A stretch of 55,703 nucleotides of DNA from Elusimicrobiales bacterium (GTDB taxonomy: Bacteria > Elusimicrobiota > Elusimicrobia > Elusimicrobiales > UBA9959). Positions within the stretch are counted from its first letter, which is position 1, and the number at the start of each line of letters is the position of its first letter. The notes under the pieces are model-generated. The model did no database searches. It was not told the DNA's origin and was given only the letters and a program-made list of their open reading frames with translations. Shown here piece after piece: positions 1 through 8,744 of this stretch. A program made the position numbers and the translations under genes. The DNA lies in NCBI GenBank assembly GCA_023701245.1, contig JAMPXK010000012.1, positions 1-55,703 on the forward strand, in the 5' to 3' direction.

Positions 1-650
1 CCTTTATGTCCGCCATCCGGGAATCTTTGATGCCGGCGCGCCCGCCCGTCTGCGACAGGCCCACCGAACACCCGCTCACCTCCAGGCCCGCCAGCCGGGC
101 GCCGCTGCCGCCCGTAATTTCCACGCCGCTGCCGCCGCAGGAATTTATCTTCGCGCCGTTCAGGCGCACCCGCGCTCCGCTTGCGGCCTGCACACCGTGC
201 GATTTGACCTGCTCCAGCGTAAAGCCGGCGGCTTCGAAAAGGGAACCGTTCTCCGCCCGCACCCCGGCCGCGCAGCCGCGCATCAGGCTGCCGTCCAGCC
301 GCAGGCGCGACTTGCCGGTCAGCTCCGCGCCTGACACCATCGCCAGGATCTCCGCCCGCTCCACGCCGGCCGCGGCCCCGGCCGCCAGGGAGAGCCCGGC
401 CACGCAATTCTTCAGGCTTACCCCGGTCAATTCCACCTTGGCCCCCGCCCCGGCGCGCACCGCGCTGCCTCCGCAGGAATCTATGGTCCCGCCTGCGACG
501 GTCACGCTGGCGGCGCCTTCGGCCTGCACGCCGTGCGAACGCATTCTTTCCAGGGTGAGTTCCTGGGCGGTCAGGACGGCCCCGCCGCCGGCCTTCAACC
601 CCACGGCGCAGTCCCGCGCCGCGGTAGCGGACAGGCGCAGCCGCCCGTGA
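1..650 (-). repeat. Tandem 336-base (112-residue) duplication inside the beta-helix
   Basis: Two copies of a 112-residue unit lie head to tail. For example, caggaat at 138 and at 474 are 336 bases apart, and both copies encode SHGVQA followed by a NSCGGS/DSCGGS turn. The copy nearest base 1 is cut by the window edge, so more copies may follow. The copies have diverged at the DNA level, so this is an old duplication and not an assembly artefact. Confidence 0.7.
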
Positions 651-2404
651 AAAGCCTGCAGCGCGGCTCCCGAGTTGCCGGAAAGGACGGAACCGGAGAT
701 AAAGGCCGTTTTGCCGGAAAAACTTAGGCCGGCCGTGCAGTCGCGAAGTTCACAGACGCGAAGGTCCAGCCGCCGCCCGGCGAAAGAAACAGCGGGGCCG
801 GACAGGCACGTTTCGAAAACGCAGTTGTCGGCCGCCAGGTCCCCGGAAGAAACTTCCGCGGCGAAACTGCGGTTATGGGAGAACACGGACCCGGCCAGCA
901 GGGCCTGCTTGCCCGCCAGCAGCACGCCGCCGCCGCAGTCGCGCACCTTGCAGGCGGAAAGTTTCAGGCTGCGGCCCCGGAAAGTGACCCCCGAGCCCGA
1001 GGCTCCTTTTACGCTCAGGCCGCGCAGCCGCATGACGCATTGCCCGGCGCCGAAGAAAGGCAGGTTGCCTCCGGAGCATGCCCCGCCGGAAGAGAGGACC
1101 GAGGCGCCATCACGGGCCAGCACCGCGTGGGCGGAAAAACCGCCGAAGCGGCAGGCCGTCAGCCTGGCCCTCGCCAGGCCGGAAACCAGTATAGACGTAG
1201 CGGAGCCGGTGAAAGAGCAGTTCCTGACGGCCAGGCGCGCCAGCCCCCCGGCCGCGAGCGGGAAACTGGCCCGGCCCAGCTCCATCCCGGTCAACCGCAC
1301 GCGCGAGCAGCCTTCGGCCGCCACCAGGGCCGACGGGCCGCCGCCGAACACCACCTTGTCCAGTTTCACCCTGGAAAAATCCATGGCCCTGAGCGGGGCC
1401 GCCAGACCGGAGAACACCGCGTTCTCCAGGGTGCCGCAGGAGCGGCCCAGGAAGACCAGGCAATCCCACTTGTCGTCGGCGGCCCCGAGGCGCACGGGCG
1501 CGGCGGCCGTGCCCGCGCAGACGAACTCGCCGTACACGAGTATCCGGCAGAGTTTGTCGTTGCGGAATTTGAGCAGGCCGCCGGCGTAAGCCCGCAACGC
1601 CCGGCCATTGTCGGATTTGGCCCTGGCGAAGCGTACCTGGACGCCGGGCAGCAGCACCAGCGACGCGCCGGGCATTACGGTCACATCCCCGCCGATAGTG
1701 ACGTCCCCGGACAGTTCCAGGCGGCCGCGGACCTCCCCGGACAGGAACTTGCCGGCCGGCGCGGCGCAGGCCGGGAGTTCCGCGGCCGGAGCCAGCCGGG
1801 CGAGTAATCCCGGCAGAGCGGAGAAGAGGGCGCGCGGCCAGGTGCGCAGGTTAGGGTCGCAGAAAAGCCCCGCTTCAAGCGCCGCGGGCAGCAGCCCGCG
1901 CAGCAGCGGCGGGCAGAAAGAGAGCCGGGAAGCCGCCGCGGCGGCCAGGCAGACGGCCAGGTGCAGCCAGCCGCCGGCCGCCTCCAGCAGGCGCAGCAGC
2001 AGGACGGCCGCGTAACTGTAGGCCGCCGCAAAGAGGCCGCCCAGGCGGCCGGGCTCGAACCCGGGCAGCCCTGACCTCTTTACGCCGGAGACGCGGCCAA
2101 GCACCTGGGCCCCGCCGATCGCCTGGTCGAACCAGAGGTTGCCGTCGCCTTTCGTTCTGAACCGCAGCGAACCGTCCGCGCCCCTGAACTTCCAGAGCAC
2201 GCGGTGCACGGAGACCAGCGGCGAATCGGCCCAGTCCAGGTAGGCCACGATATCCCCGGGCCGCACGCTGTCCGGGTCGCCCCGGGCCGCGGAGTCTATC
2301 ACCAGGCGGTCCCCGGAACGCAGGTAAAAATCCATGGACCTGCCGTAACAGGAAACCTCGGAATATCTGTTTTTTTCCGGCAAAGGGCCGGCGGGCGGTT
2401 TCAT
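1..2404 (-). CDS. S26 (SipW/Sec11-like) peptidase domain fused to beta-helix, 3' end off window
   Basis: The frame is open from an ATG at 2404 down to base 1 with no stop, so about 801 residues are visible and the C-terminus is missing. Residues 20-93 look like an ER-type/SipW signal peptidase: GRSM (candidate nucleophile Ser23), RPGDIVAY, VHRVL (candidate general base His67) and TKGDGN (residues 84-89). That His-type dyad is known for Sec11/SipW; bacterial LepB uses Lys. No membrane segment precedes the peptidase motifs; a hydrophobic stretch follows at about 115-165. From about residue 215 onward the protein is built of short Ser/Gly/Cys-rich strands typical of a right-handed parallel beta-helix, with a near-duplicated 112-residue unit at the end. 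It is divergent from the PqqD/nucleotidyltransferase operon, so a role in processing or presenting that operon's product is plausible. Catalytic activity is inferred from motifs only. No convincing Shine-Dalgarno precedes the start. Confidence 0.75.
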   Translation of the reverse strand, partial: MKPPAGPLPEKNRYSEVSCYGRSMDFYLRSGDRLVIDSAARGDPDSVRPGDIVAYLDWADSPLVSVHRVLWKFRGADGSLRFRTKGDGNLWFDQAIGGAQVLGRVSGVKRSGLPGFEPGRLGGLFAAAYSYAAVLLLRLLEAAGGWLHLAVCLAAAAASRLSFCPPLLRGLLPAALEAGLFCDPNLRTWPRALFSALPGLLARLAPAAELPACAAPAGKFLSGEVRGRLELSGDVTIGGDVTVMPGASLVLLPGVQVRFARAKSDNGRALRAYAGGLLKFRNDKLCRILVYGEFVCAGTAAAPVRLGAADDKWDCLVFLGRSCGTLENAVFSGLAAPLRAMDFSRVKLDKVVFGGGPSALVAAEGCSRVRLTGMELGRASFPLAAGGLARLAVRNCSFTGSATSILVSGLARARLTACRFGGFSAHAVLARDGASVLSSGGACSGGNLPFFGAGQCVMRLRGLSVKGASGSGVTFRGRSLKLSACKVRDCGGGVLLAGKQALLAGSVFSHNRSFAAEVSSGDLAADNCVFETCLSGPAVSFAGRRLDLRVCELRDCTAGLSFSGKTAFISGSVLSGNSGAALQAFHGRLRLSATAARDCAVGLKAGGGAVLTAQELTLERMRSHGVQAEGAASVTVAGGTIDSCGGSAVRAGAGAKVELTGVSLKNCVAGLSLAAGAAAGVERAEILAMVSGAELTGKSRLRLDGSLMRGCAAGVRAENGSLFEAAGFTLEQVKSHGVQAASGARVRLNGAKINSCGGSGVEITGGSGARLAGLEVSGCSVGLSQTGGRAGIKDSRMADIK

Positions 2405-2497
2405 AAATGGAGCCGGGCGGCGCGCTGGGGTGCCGCGCCCACGGATTTCACCATATCTTATTAAAATTGGCGCGGTATAAATAGTACGGGCGCGGCC

Positions 2498-2528
2498 TTG
2501 GAAAGGCGGAAACCCCTTTTGATATAAT
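2498..2528 (+). promoter_or_regulatory. Promoter with extended -10 for the PqqD-led operon
   Basis: TGATATAAT (2520-2528) is an extended -10 element, with a weak -35 candidate TTGGAA at 2498-2503. The predicted transcription start, about seven bases after the -10, falls on or next to the ATG at 2535. The mRNA may therefore be leaderless. Confidence 0.6.
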
Positions 2529-2534
2529 TATATT

Positions 2535-2825
2535 ATGGGAAAAAACAGCGAAACCACCTCCGGCCCCTGCTGGAAACCGTCCCCGGACATAGCCTCCCGC
2601 AAGGTTGCGGACGAACTCGTGCTCCTCAATGTGAAGACGAGCGAGTATTACTCCCTCAACCCCACCGCCCTTTTCGTCTGGGAGCTCATCTCCCGCAACA
2701 CCCCGCTCGACGGCATATTGAAGGCGTTCGCGGAGGAGTTCGACGCCGACGCCGCCAGGATAAAGAAGGACGTACTGGAACTGATTAAAACCCTGGAGTC
2801 GCAGAAAGTTATCTGCAAGTCTTAA
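2535..2825 (+). CDS. PqqD-family peptide chaperone (RRE-like)
   Basis: A 96-residue protein that covers the usual PqqD length. It has the typical order: a beta-rich N-terminal part containing VADELVLLNVKTSEYYSLN, then a helix-turn region containing TALFVWELI, then a C-terminal helical part of the winged-helix fold (DADAARIKKDVLELIKTL). Proteins of this fold bind leader peptides of ribosomally made peptides and present them to radical SAM enzymes; close relatives also occur beside nucleotidyltransferases and S24/S26 peptidases in the HPr-rel-A type arrangement. Both of those partners are adjacent here, and radical SAM genes follow in the same operon. No other Met lies near the N-terminus, so the ATG at 2535, almost abutting the -10 element, is the only sensible start. 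Its substrate is unknown; a candidate peptide lies far away at 50538. Confidence 0.85.
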   Translation: MGKNSETTSGPCWKPSPDIASRKVADELVLLNVKTSEYYSLNPTALFVWELISRNTPLDGILKAFAEEFDADAARIKKDVLELIKTLESQKVICKS

Positions 2826-2830
2826 AACCG

Positions 2831-4402
2831 ATGAAAGCATGGGTAAGGGTCGCCGTCATCCGGCTGAACCGGATAGCGCCGGCTCGCTTCTTATTCAAGT
2901 CCTACTACAGCCTGGCCTGGGCGGTATTCTCACGCCTGGTACGCCTGCTTTTCCCTGAATTGACCTCGGTGAAACTCCACCGCGGCTACGCCTCGGGCGG
3001 CTGGGAACCGGGGGCCAGCGACATAGACGTCCTGCTGGAACTCCGGGAGCTGACCCCGGAAGAGACCGCCGCGTTCATGGCGGAATGGGAGAAGTTCTAC
3101 CGCGTTTTCCGTTATTTCTTCCCGGTGATGGGGGAACCCGTGATGGCCTCGGCCGCGGAAGGGGACCTCTACGCCCGGTGGGGCGATATCCGGGCTTTCA
3201 GCCGGCAGCGCCCCGCCGGCCCGCCGCCGGCCCTGGTGCCGGTGAAAACGGCCCTCGATCTGTGGACCGAAGGTCTTCACGCGCATACCCGCCTGTGCAA
3301 AATAGCCGTATCCAGGGACCTGCTGCCCGGGCCGCTGGCCGCCAGGGAACTCAGGAAATGCGTACTGGACGTGGTGCGCCACAGCGCCGCCGCCCCGCAG
3401 CGGCCGCCGGACATGCCGCCGGCCTCCAGGCTTGAAACGCAAAACCGCCTGCGGACCTTCAGGAATTTCCCCGGCGCCGAACTGGAGGACGTGCTGCTGC
3501 GCTCCGCGGCCGGCTCCGGCGATGGGCGCGCGCTGAAGCCCCTGGCCCAGCTGGCCTGCGCGTATACCGCCAACATCCTGGAGCGCGACGCCGCGCTGTT
3601 CCTGCGCCAGCACGCGGGCCACGCCGGCCCGGCACCGCGGATAGAAGGCTTCTCGGCCAGGCCGCGCGAGGAGCGGGCCGCCCTCAGCCTGCTCAAGATC
3701 TTCAAAAGCCGCTTCGGCGAACTTTTCGACTCGGCCATCGTGGACAATCTCTTCAATTCCGTGGTGGTCCTCAAGCATGTCCCGGGGCCGGAACCGGAAC
3801 TGGCCTGCAGCGTTTCCATACTGGACTCCATGGCGGCCTGGGACCAGTCCCTGCGGGGACCGGTCTTCCTGCTGGGCCGCCGGTCCCTGGAGCTGAGCGG
3901 CCTGGGGGCCTTCGAGGATGACCCCCTGAAACTGGCTTTCCCTAAAGTTCTGGATACCGACCGGGACCGCGCGGTCTGCCTGCATTCCGGCAAGGAGAAC
4001 CATTTTTCTTTTCACCGCCGGACTTTCTTCTGCCGCGGGGAAGGCGAGCCGCCGGCCCCCGGCCAGCCGCTGCTGGACGCCGTCTACCGGGAATCCCTGG
4101 CCCATTTCCTGCGCACCTGGCGCGGCCTGCTGCCGGCGGGGCCGGCCGGGGCCGTTTACGCGGTCTCCCGCGCGGCGTCCCTCTGGCTGTATTTCTGCAT
4201 GGACACGCCCGTCCCCTGCTTCCCGCTGCAGCCGCTGCTCGAGACTTTCACCAGGGACAGGCTGCCGGGCCGCGGCCAGGGGCTTTTCGAAAAAAGCCTG
4301 CTGCGCGGCCTGCAGCCGCAGGACATGGAGCTGATAGCCGCCATCAACGCCGAAACGCTGCAGGCGGCCGCCGCCAGGCCCGAAGTTCCCGGGCAGAGGT
4401 AA
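2831..4402 (+). CDS. Nucleotidyltransferase-fold protein
   Basis: A 523-residue protein starting five bases after the PqqD stop. Residues 55-75 hold a nucleotidyltransferase signature: GYASGGW, then the metal-binding pair in SDIDVLLEL. This matches the G-[GS]-x(n)-D-x-D core of the Pol-beta superfamily. The rest, mainly helical, matches nothing I recognise; it is much longer than minimal nucleotidyltransferases. A later acidic residue of the active site cannot be fixed by eye. Nucleotidyltransferase-fold proteins are recurrent neighbours of PqqD and S24/S26 peptidase genes. The substrate (sugar, peptide or protein) cannot be read from the sequence. Confidence 0.7.
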   Translation: MKAWVRVAVIRLNRIAPARFLFKSYYSLAWAVFSRLVRLLFPELTSVKLHRGYASGGWEPGASDIDVLLELRELTPEETAAFMAEWEKFYRVFRYFFPVMGEPVMASAAEGDLYARWGDIRAFSRQRPAGPPPALVPVKTALDLWTEGLHAHTRLCKIAVSRDLLPGPLAARELRKCVLDVVRHSAAAPQRPPDMPPASRLETQNRLRTFRNFPGAELEDVLLRSAAGSGDGRALKPLAQLACAYTANILERDAALFLRQHAGHAGPAPRIEGFSARPREERAALSLLKIFKSRFGELFDSAIVDNLFNSVVVLKHVPGPEPELACSVSILDSMAAWDQSLRGPVFLLGRRSLELSGLGAFEDDPLKLAFPKVLDTDRDRAVCLHSGKENHFSFHRRTFFCRGEGEPPAPGQPLLDAVYRESLAHFLRTWRGLLPAGPAGAVYAVSRAASLWLYFCMDTPVPCFPLQPLLETFTRDRLPGRGQGLFEKSLLRGLQPQDMELIAAINAETLQAAAARPEVPGQR

Positions 4403-4407
4403 CACTT

Positions 4408-5634
4408 ATGAGCCACCGCAAAAAAACTCCCCCACCCGGGAAACGGACCCAGGTACTGATGCTGGCCCCGTCGGTCCCCTCGCCGCGCCTTTCGCGTTCC
4501 GAGAAGACGTCCTACGCCGCGCTCACCCTGGCCGCCGCCGCGCACGACGTGCTGTGCCTGCCGCAGGACCGCCCCCTGTCCGCCCGCCTCGACGAGGCCG
4601 CCGTGGCCGCCGGGGGGGTCAACGTTTACGCTTTTCCCGGGACCACTCCAGGCGAGATCTCCGAAAAAATAAAGACGCTCATCACCGCCAACCCCGGGCT
4701 GAAGGTGATAGGCTTCATCGGCCTGGCCGCCCTGCGGCGTCACCTCGTGGACGCCAGGCTCTTCGCGCCCGGCAAGGCTTTCTTCGCGGTACTGGACCGG
4801 GCGGACATGGAAGCGCTGGCCGCCGCCGGCAAAGCCGTTGTCCCCGGCGGCGAGCGGGACCTGCTGGCCGGCTGCGACGCCGTTCTCTGCGAAACGGCCG
4901 CGGACGCGCGCTTCCTGCGCGGTTTTTTCGGCGCCAAGGCGGGGCGGCTGGCGGGTATCGCCAAAACCATTTCCGAACTTTCCGCCCTTGGCGCCCACGG
5001 CCCCGTACCGCTGGCGCTCTGCGGCGCTCCCGGCTGCCGGCCGCGTTCTTTCGGCCGGGCTTTCCGCCCGCTAAAGGTCGTGTCCGCGGGGCGCGCTTTC
5101 GACCCGGCGGCCATCAACGGCCGCCTGCTGGCCCCGGCGGGGGACGCGCAGGCCTGGGCGGTCATTGCCCGTCCTTTCACCGCCTGCTCCGCCCTCTGGG
5201 AACGGCTGGCCGCGGCTTTCCTGGCCTTCCCCAACGCCGGCATGGTGCTGCCGTTCCCGGCGTTCACGAAGGAGAACTCCGCAGCCGGGGCCATGGCGCT
5301 GGAGGCCCTCTCGCTCTCCCGGCAAGGCAGGCACAGCGAGCCTGTCATCATCGAAGACCTGCCGCTGGTACTGGTCCGACCGGAGGCGTTCAAGCGCGCG
5401 GGCGGCCTGGATACCCGCTTTACCTCTCCCGCCTGCTCCTGGACGGACCTCGCCCTGCGCATGCGCCAGGGCGGCTTCAGGGCGGTAACGGCGGAAGACG
5501 CCGTTCTCGCCAGCCGCGCGCCGGCGCCCCCTCTCTCCCGGCACGACGCGGACCTGCTTACCCACAAGTGGTGCGCGGACGGGATGCGGATAATGGAACT
5601 GCTGGTCTCCGAACTGGGGGTAAGGCAGCCCTGA
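4408..5634 (+). CDS. Glycosyltransferase-like protein, GT2-type C-terminus
   Basis: A 408-residue protein. The C-terminal part (about residues 315-375) resembles the distal half of GT-A family 2 enzymes: LVLVRPEAFKRAGGLDTRF followed by WTDLALRMRQGGFRA, the region that closes the acceptor site. The N-terminus begins VLMLAPSVPSPRLSRSEK, which looks like the first strand of a GT-B enzyme and resembles the start of the next gene's product. I cannot find a normal GT2 nucleotide-binding DxD in the middle. It may be a degenerate hybrid or a binding protein. It sits two bases before a clear GT4 gene, so a role in the same glycan is likely. Confidence 0.55.
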   Translation: MSHRKKTPPPGKRTQVLMLAPSVPSPRLSRSEKTSYAALTLAAAAHDVLCLPQDRPLSARLDEAAVAAGGVNVYAFPGTTPGEISEKIKTLITANPGLKVIGFIGLAALRRHLVDARLFAPGKAFFAVLDRADMEALAAAGKAVVPGGERDLLAGCDAVLCETAADARFLRGFFGAKAGRLAGIAKTISELSALGAHGPVPLALCGAPGCRPRSFGRAFRPLKVVSAGRAFDPAAINGRLLAPAGDAQAWAVIARPFTACSALWERLAAAFLAFPNAGMVLPFPAFTKENSAAGAMALEALSLSRQGRHSEPVIIEDLPLVLVRPEAFKRAGGLDTRFTSPACSWTDLALRMRQGGFRAVTAEDAVLASRAPAPPLSRHDADLLTHKWCADGMRIMELLVSELGVRQP

Positions 5635-5635
5635 T

Positions 5636-6859
5636 ATGCCGCAAGCCAGGCCCAAGGTCCTCCTGCTGACGCCGTCGGCCCCGTTCCCCCCCACGAACGG
5701 CGGCATGCTGCGCATCGTCTCGCTGGTAGAGGCGCTGAAGGACGATTTCGATTTTTCGCTGCTGACCTTCGCCTATGCCGAAGGCGAAAAGAAATTCACG
5801 GACGCCGCCAAGCTTATCGCCCTGGAAGGGCTTTTCAAAGAAGTGCATTCGGTCCCGAAAGAGACCATCACCGACGACCCGAAATGCTGCCCGCCCCTGC
5901 CGCGCATCGCCCGCGAATGGTTCTCCCCGGCCATGGCAGCGGCGGTCATGAAGCTTTCCCCGGCGTACGACATCCTGCACGTGGAATTCCTCAACATCGC
6001 CTTCTACGTGCGCTACTCCCGCGCCCGCGTCTCCTTCCTGACCGAGCACGACCTGGGGCACCTCTCGCTGTTCAATTCCTACTTCCGGGAATGGACCGGC
6101 CTGCGCAGGTTCGCCGAGATCCCGGAATGGCTGAAAGTACGCAGCTATCACTCCGCCGTCTGCGCCGAATACAGCCGCGTGGTGACGCTCACCGAATTCG
6201 ACCGCGACCTGCTGGCGGCGCGCATACCCGCCGGCAGGCTGCACCTGGTAAAGACCGGCACCAGCCTGGCCCGCTTCCCTTTCCGCGAGCCGCGCCGCGA
6301 ACACCTGGCCGCCCCGCTCATTTACGTCGGGCATTACCCGCATTACCCCAACGAGGACGCCGCCCTCTGGTTCTGCCGCGATATTTTTCCGCTGGTCCTG
6401 AAAAAAGACCCGGCCGTAAGGCTTGTCCTGGCCGGCTCGCAGCCGGCGCCCTCCATAGAGGCGCTGGCCGCACCAGGCGCCCCCGTCACCGTTACCGGGG
6501 AGGTACCGGACATCAACGCCTGCCTGTCCGCCGCCGGCGTTTTCGTGGCCCCGCTGCGCCTGGGCTTCGGGATAAAAGGCAAGGTCCTCGAGGCTTTCTC
6601 CGCCGGCATCCCGGTGGTGGCCACCTCGCTGGTGGCGCGAGGCCTGGCCGAGGCGGTGCCCGGCAGACACCTGCTGGTAGCGGACTCTCCCGCCGCGTTC
6701 GCCGCGGCCGTGCTTCGCCTCCGCACGGATTTCGCGCTTTACAGGGACCTGGCCCTGGCGGCCAGGCAGCTGGTGGAAAAGCATTATTCCTGGGCGAACC
6801 TTTCCAAGGAACTGGCGCGGGCCTACACTTCGGCCCTGCCCACCGGGGAGGCCGGATGA
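5636..6859 (+). CDS. Glycosyltransferase family 4
   Basis: A 407-residue GT-B enzyme. The N-terminal Rossmann domain starts VLLLTPSAPFPPTNGG, a common GT4 opening with the Gly-rich acceptor loop. The C-terminal domain begins at about residue 223 (LIYVGHYPHYPNEDAA) and carries the donor-binding signature FGIKGKVLEAFSAGIPVV, including the E-x5-G that grips the nucleotide-sugar. Such enzymes add a sugar to a lipid, glycan or peptide acceptor at the cytoplasmic face. It overlaps the next radical SAM gene by ATGA, which implies translational coupling. Donor and acceptor are unknown. Confidence 0.88.
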   Translation: MPQARPKVLLLTPSAPFPPTNGGMLRIVSLVEALKDDFDFSLLTFAYAEGEKKFTDAAKLIALEGLFKEVHSVPKETITDDPKCCPPLPRIAREWFSPAMAAAVMKLSPAYDILHVEFLNIAFYVRYSRARVSFLTEHDLGHLSLFNSYFREWTGLRRFAEIPEWLKVRSYHSAVCAEYSRVVTLTEFDRDLLAARIPAGRLHLVKTGTSLARFPFREPRREHLAAPLIYVGHYPHYPNEDAALWFCRDIFPLVLKKDPAVRLVLAGSQPAPSIEALAAPGAPVTVTGEVPDINACLSAAGVFVAPLRLGFGIKGKVLEAFSAGIPVVATSLVARGLAEAVPGRHLLVADSPAAFAAAVLRLRTDFALYRDLALAARQLVEKHYSWANLSKELARAYTSALPTGEAG

Positions 6860-7995
6860 ACCCGGGCTTCTCCAAAGGAACCCCGGCCAGCGTACGCTTT
6901 GTGGCGGCGGAACTGGATTCCTGGCCGCTGCGCGGACCTCGCCGGGCGGCCGCCGGCCCCATACGCGAGCTGCACCTGGAAGTCACGCACCGCTGCGACC
7001 TGAAATGCGGCATGTGCCACCATTGGCGCCTGAAGCCGGCGGGCCCGGAGATCTCCCCTTCCGCCCTGGCGCGCCTGCTGGACGGCACAGAGCTGCTCAA
7101 GGACATAAAGACCGCCGTGCTCACCGGCGGGGAACCGTTCTTAAGACCGGACCTCGCCGAGCTGGCCGGGGTCATCGCCGCGCGCTTTCCCAAGATCTCC
7201 CTGGGAGTCCTGAGCAATCTTTCCAACGGCCCGCTGCTCTTCAAAGGGCTGGAAAAACTCCTGGCCAAGGTGCCGGCCGGCCTGTGGCTGGGCTCGTCGC
7301 TGGACGGCCTGGGCGCCGCCCACGACAAAGTGCGCGGCTCGCGCGGCGCCTGGGCGCGCACCATGAAGTCCGCCCGTCAACTGCGCTCCCGCTTCCCGGG
7401 CATCTCCCTTTCCTTCAACTTCACCCTGCTGCCCTCCAACGCCGGCGCTCTGTTCGAGACCTACCTGGCCGCCAAAGAGCTCAAGATCTGGTTCGGGGCG
7501 CAGAAAGTGGTGAATCACGAGGGGCTGGAAGCCGAGAACTACACCTGGACCCGGGCCGTCCTGAAGACCGCCCTGCGCCAGACCGACCTGGTGATAACCG
7601 ATATCTGCGCCGAGCACAAGGCCTTCGAACTGCTGATGCAAGGCCGCGCCGCCCAGGCTCCCTGGCTCTGGAACACGCTCATCTACTGGCTGCGCCTGCG
7701 GCAATACCTGGCCGCCCCCGGCCGCCTTATGGACGACTGCCTCTGCGGGGAGCGCTACGCCATGCTCTCGCCGGCGGGGGACCTCTTTTTCTGCCCGGTG
7801 CGCAAACACCGCGCCGTAGGCAATGTCCTGGAAGAAGGTTTTGACAAGGCCTGGCGCGGCCGCAGGGCCGCGGCGGAGCGCAAGGCCATAGCGGCGGGCC
7901 GCTGCCATTGCTGGCTGCTGTGCACCGCCAACCCGGTGATAGACGCCGCGGTAACGGCCCGGCTGGCCCTGGAGGCTAAACCATGCCCCGGGTAA
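6856..7995 (+). CDS. Radical SAM protein with C-terminal Cys cluster
   Basis: A 379-residue protein whose ATG at 6856 overlaps the preceding stop (ATGA); longer upstream reading in this frame is only an out-of-frame shadow of the GT4 gene. C47-x3-C51-x2-C54 (CDLKCGMC) binds the radical SAM [4Fe-4S] cluster, and TGGEPFLRPDL is the SAM-binding GGE motif. The C-terminus has SPASM-like cysteines (CLCGERYAML, FFCPVRKH, CHCWLLC) that would hold auxiliary clusters, as in peptide- or sugar-modifying radical SAM enzymes. It lies between two glycosyltransferase genes. Reaction unknown. Confidence 0.85.
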   Translation: MNPGFSKGTPASVRFVAAELDSWPLRGPRRAAAGPIRELHLEVTHRCDLKCGMCHHWRLKPAGPEISPSALARLLDGTELLKDIKTAVLTGGEPFLRPDLAELAGVIAARFPKISLGVLSNLSNGPLLFKGLEKLLAKVPAGLWLGSSLDGLGAAHDKVRGSRGAWARTMKSARQLRSRFPGISLSFNFTLLPSNAGALFETYLAAKELKIWFGAQKVVNHEGLEAENYTWTRAVLKTALRQTDLVITDICAEHKAFELLMQGRAAQAPWLWNTLIYWLRLRQYLAAPGRLMDDCLCGERYAMLSPAGDLFFCPVRKHRAVGNVLEEGFDKAWRGRRAAAERKAIAAGRCHCWLLCTANPVIDAAVTARLALEAKPCPG

Positions 7996-8744
7996 GCATC
8001 ATCATCCTCTGCCACAACGACCAGGCCTGCCTGCGCGACTGCGTGGAGAGCATAACGCGCCACACCGACCCGCGCTCCTTCGAACTCATAGTGGTGGACA
8101 ACGGCTCGCGCAAGGAAGCCCTGCCGGAACTGCGGGCCCTGAAACGCAAAGCGCGTTTTCCCTTCAAACTTATCCGCAACCCGGCCAACAGGTTCTTCGG
8201 GCCCGCCAACAACCAGGGCCTGGCCGCGGCCAAAGGCAGGCAGGTGCTGTTCCTCAACGCCGACACTATCGTGACCCCGGGCTGGCTGCCGGAACTGACC
8301 GCGGCGCTGGACTCCGATCCGCGCCTGGGCATGGTAGGCCCCATGACCAATTCCGCCGTGGGCCTGCAGGTGGTCAACGAGGCCTGCCAGAGCCTCTCCT
8401 CCCTGCCCCGCTGGCTCAAAGGCTGGCGCCAAGGCCGGGCCCCCGGCGTGCGGCTGGTGCCCTGGATCATAGGCTTCTGCGTCCTGATGCCGCGCGCCCT
8501 CGCCCTGCGGCTGGGCGGCTTCGACGAACTTTACGGCCCCGGCGGTTTCGAGGATTACGATCTCTGCCTCAAGACGCGCCTGGCCGGGTACGAGATAGGC
8601 ATCGCCGAGCGCGTCTACGTCCACCACCTGGGCGGTCGCGGCTACGGCGGCATGGATTACGACGGCCTGCGCAAGTCCAACCGGGAGCTCTACCTCGGCA
8701 AGTGGAGCCGGCTGCTGCGCGCCAAACTGGAAGGCTCCTCATGA
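7983..8744 (+). CDS. Glycosyltransferase family 2
   Basis: A 253-residue GT-A enzyme. VSIIILCHNDQACLRDC is the family 2 N-terminal strand, VVDNGS binds the nucleotide base, FLNADTIV supplies the metal-binding acidic residue, and GGFDELYGPGGFEDYDLCL is the catalytic-base region near the C-terminus. The arrangement resembles rhamnosyltransferase-type GT2 proteins. It overlaps the preceding radical SAM gene by 13 bases and the next one by ATGA. A cytoplasmic role in glycan or glycopeptide assembly is likely; the sugar cannot be inferred. Confidence 0.88.
   Translation: MPRVSIIILCHNDQACLRDCVESITRHTDPRSFELIVVDNGSRKEALPELRALKRKARFPFKLIRNPANRFFGPANNQGLAAAKGRQVLFLNADTIVTPGWLPELTAALDSDPRLGMVGPMTNSAVGLQVVNEACQSLSSLPRWLKGWRQGRAPGVRLVPWIIGFCVLMPRALALRLGGFDELYGPGGFEDYDLCLKTRLAGYEIGIAERVYVHHLGGRGYGGMDYDGLRKSNRELYLGKWSRLLRAKLEGSS

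Noticed and set aside
675..1807. Long plus-strand frames over the first 2 kb
   Set aside because: They are Arg/Pro/Ala-rich shadows of the minus-strand peptidase/beta-helix gene, which has recognisable motifs and repeats.
2471..2490. TATAAATAG near 2476 as a second promoter
   Set aside because: It is farther from the PqqD start than the better extended -10 at 2520-2528 and has no matching -35.
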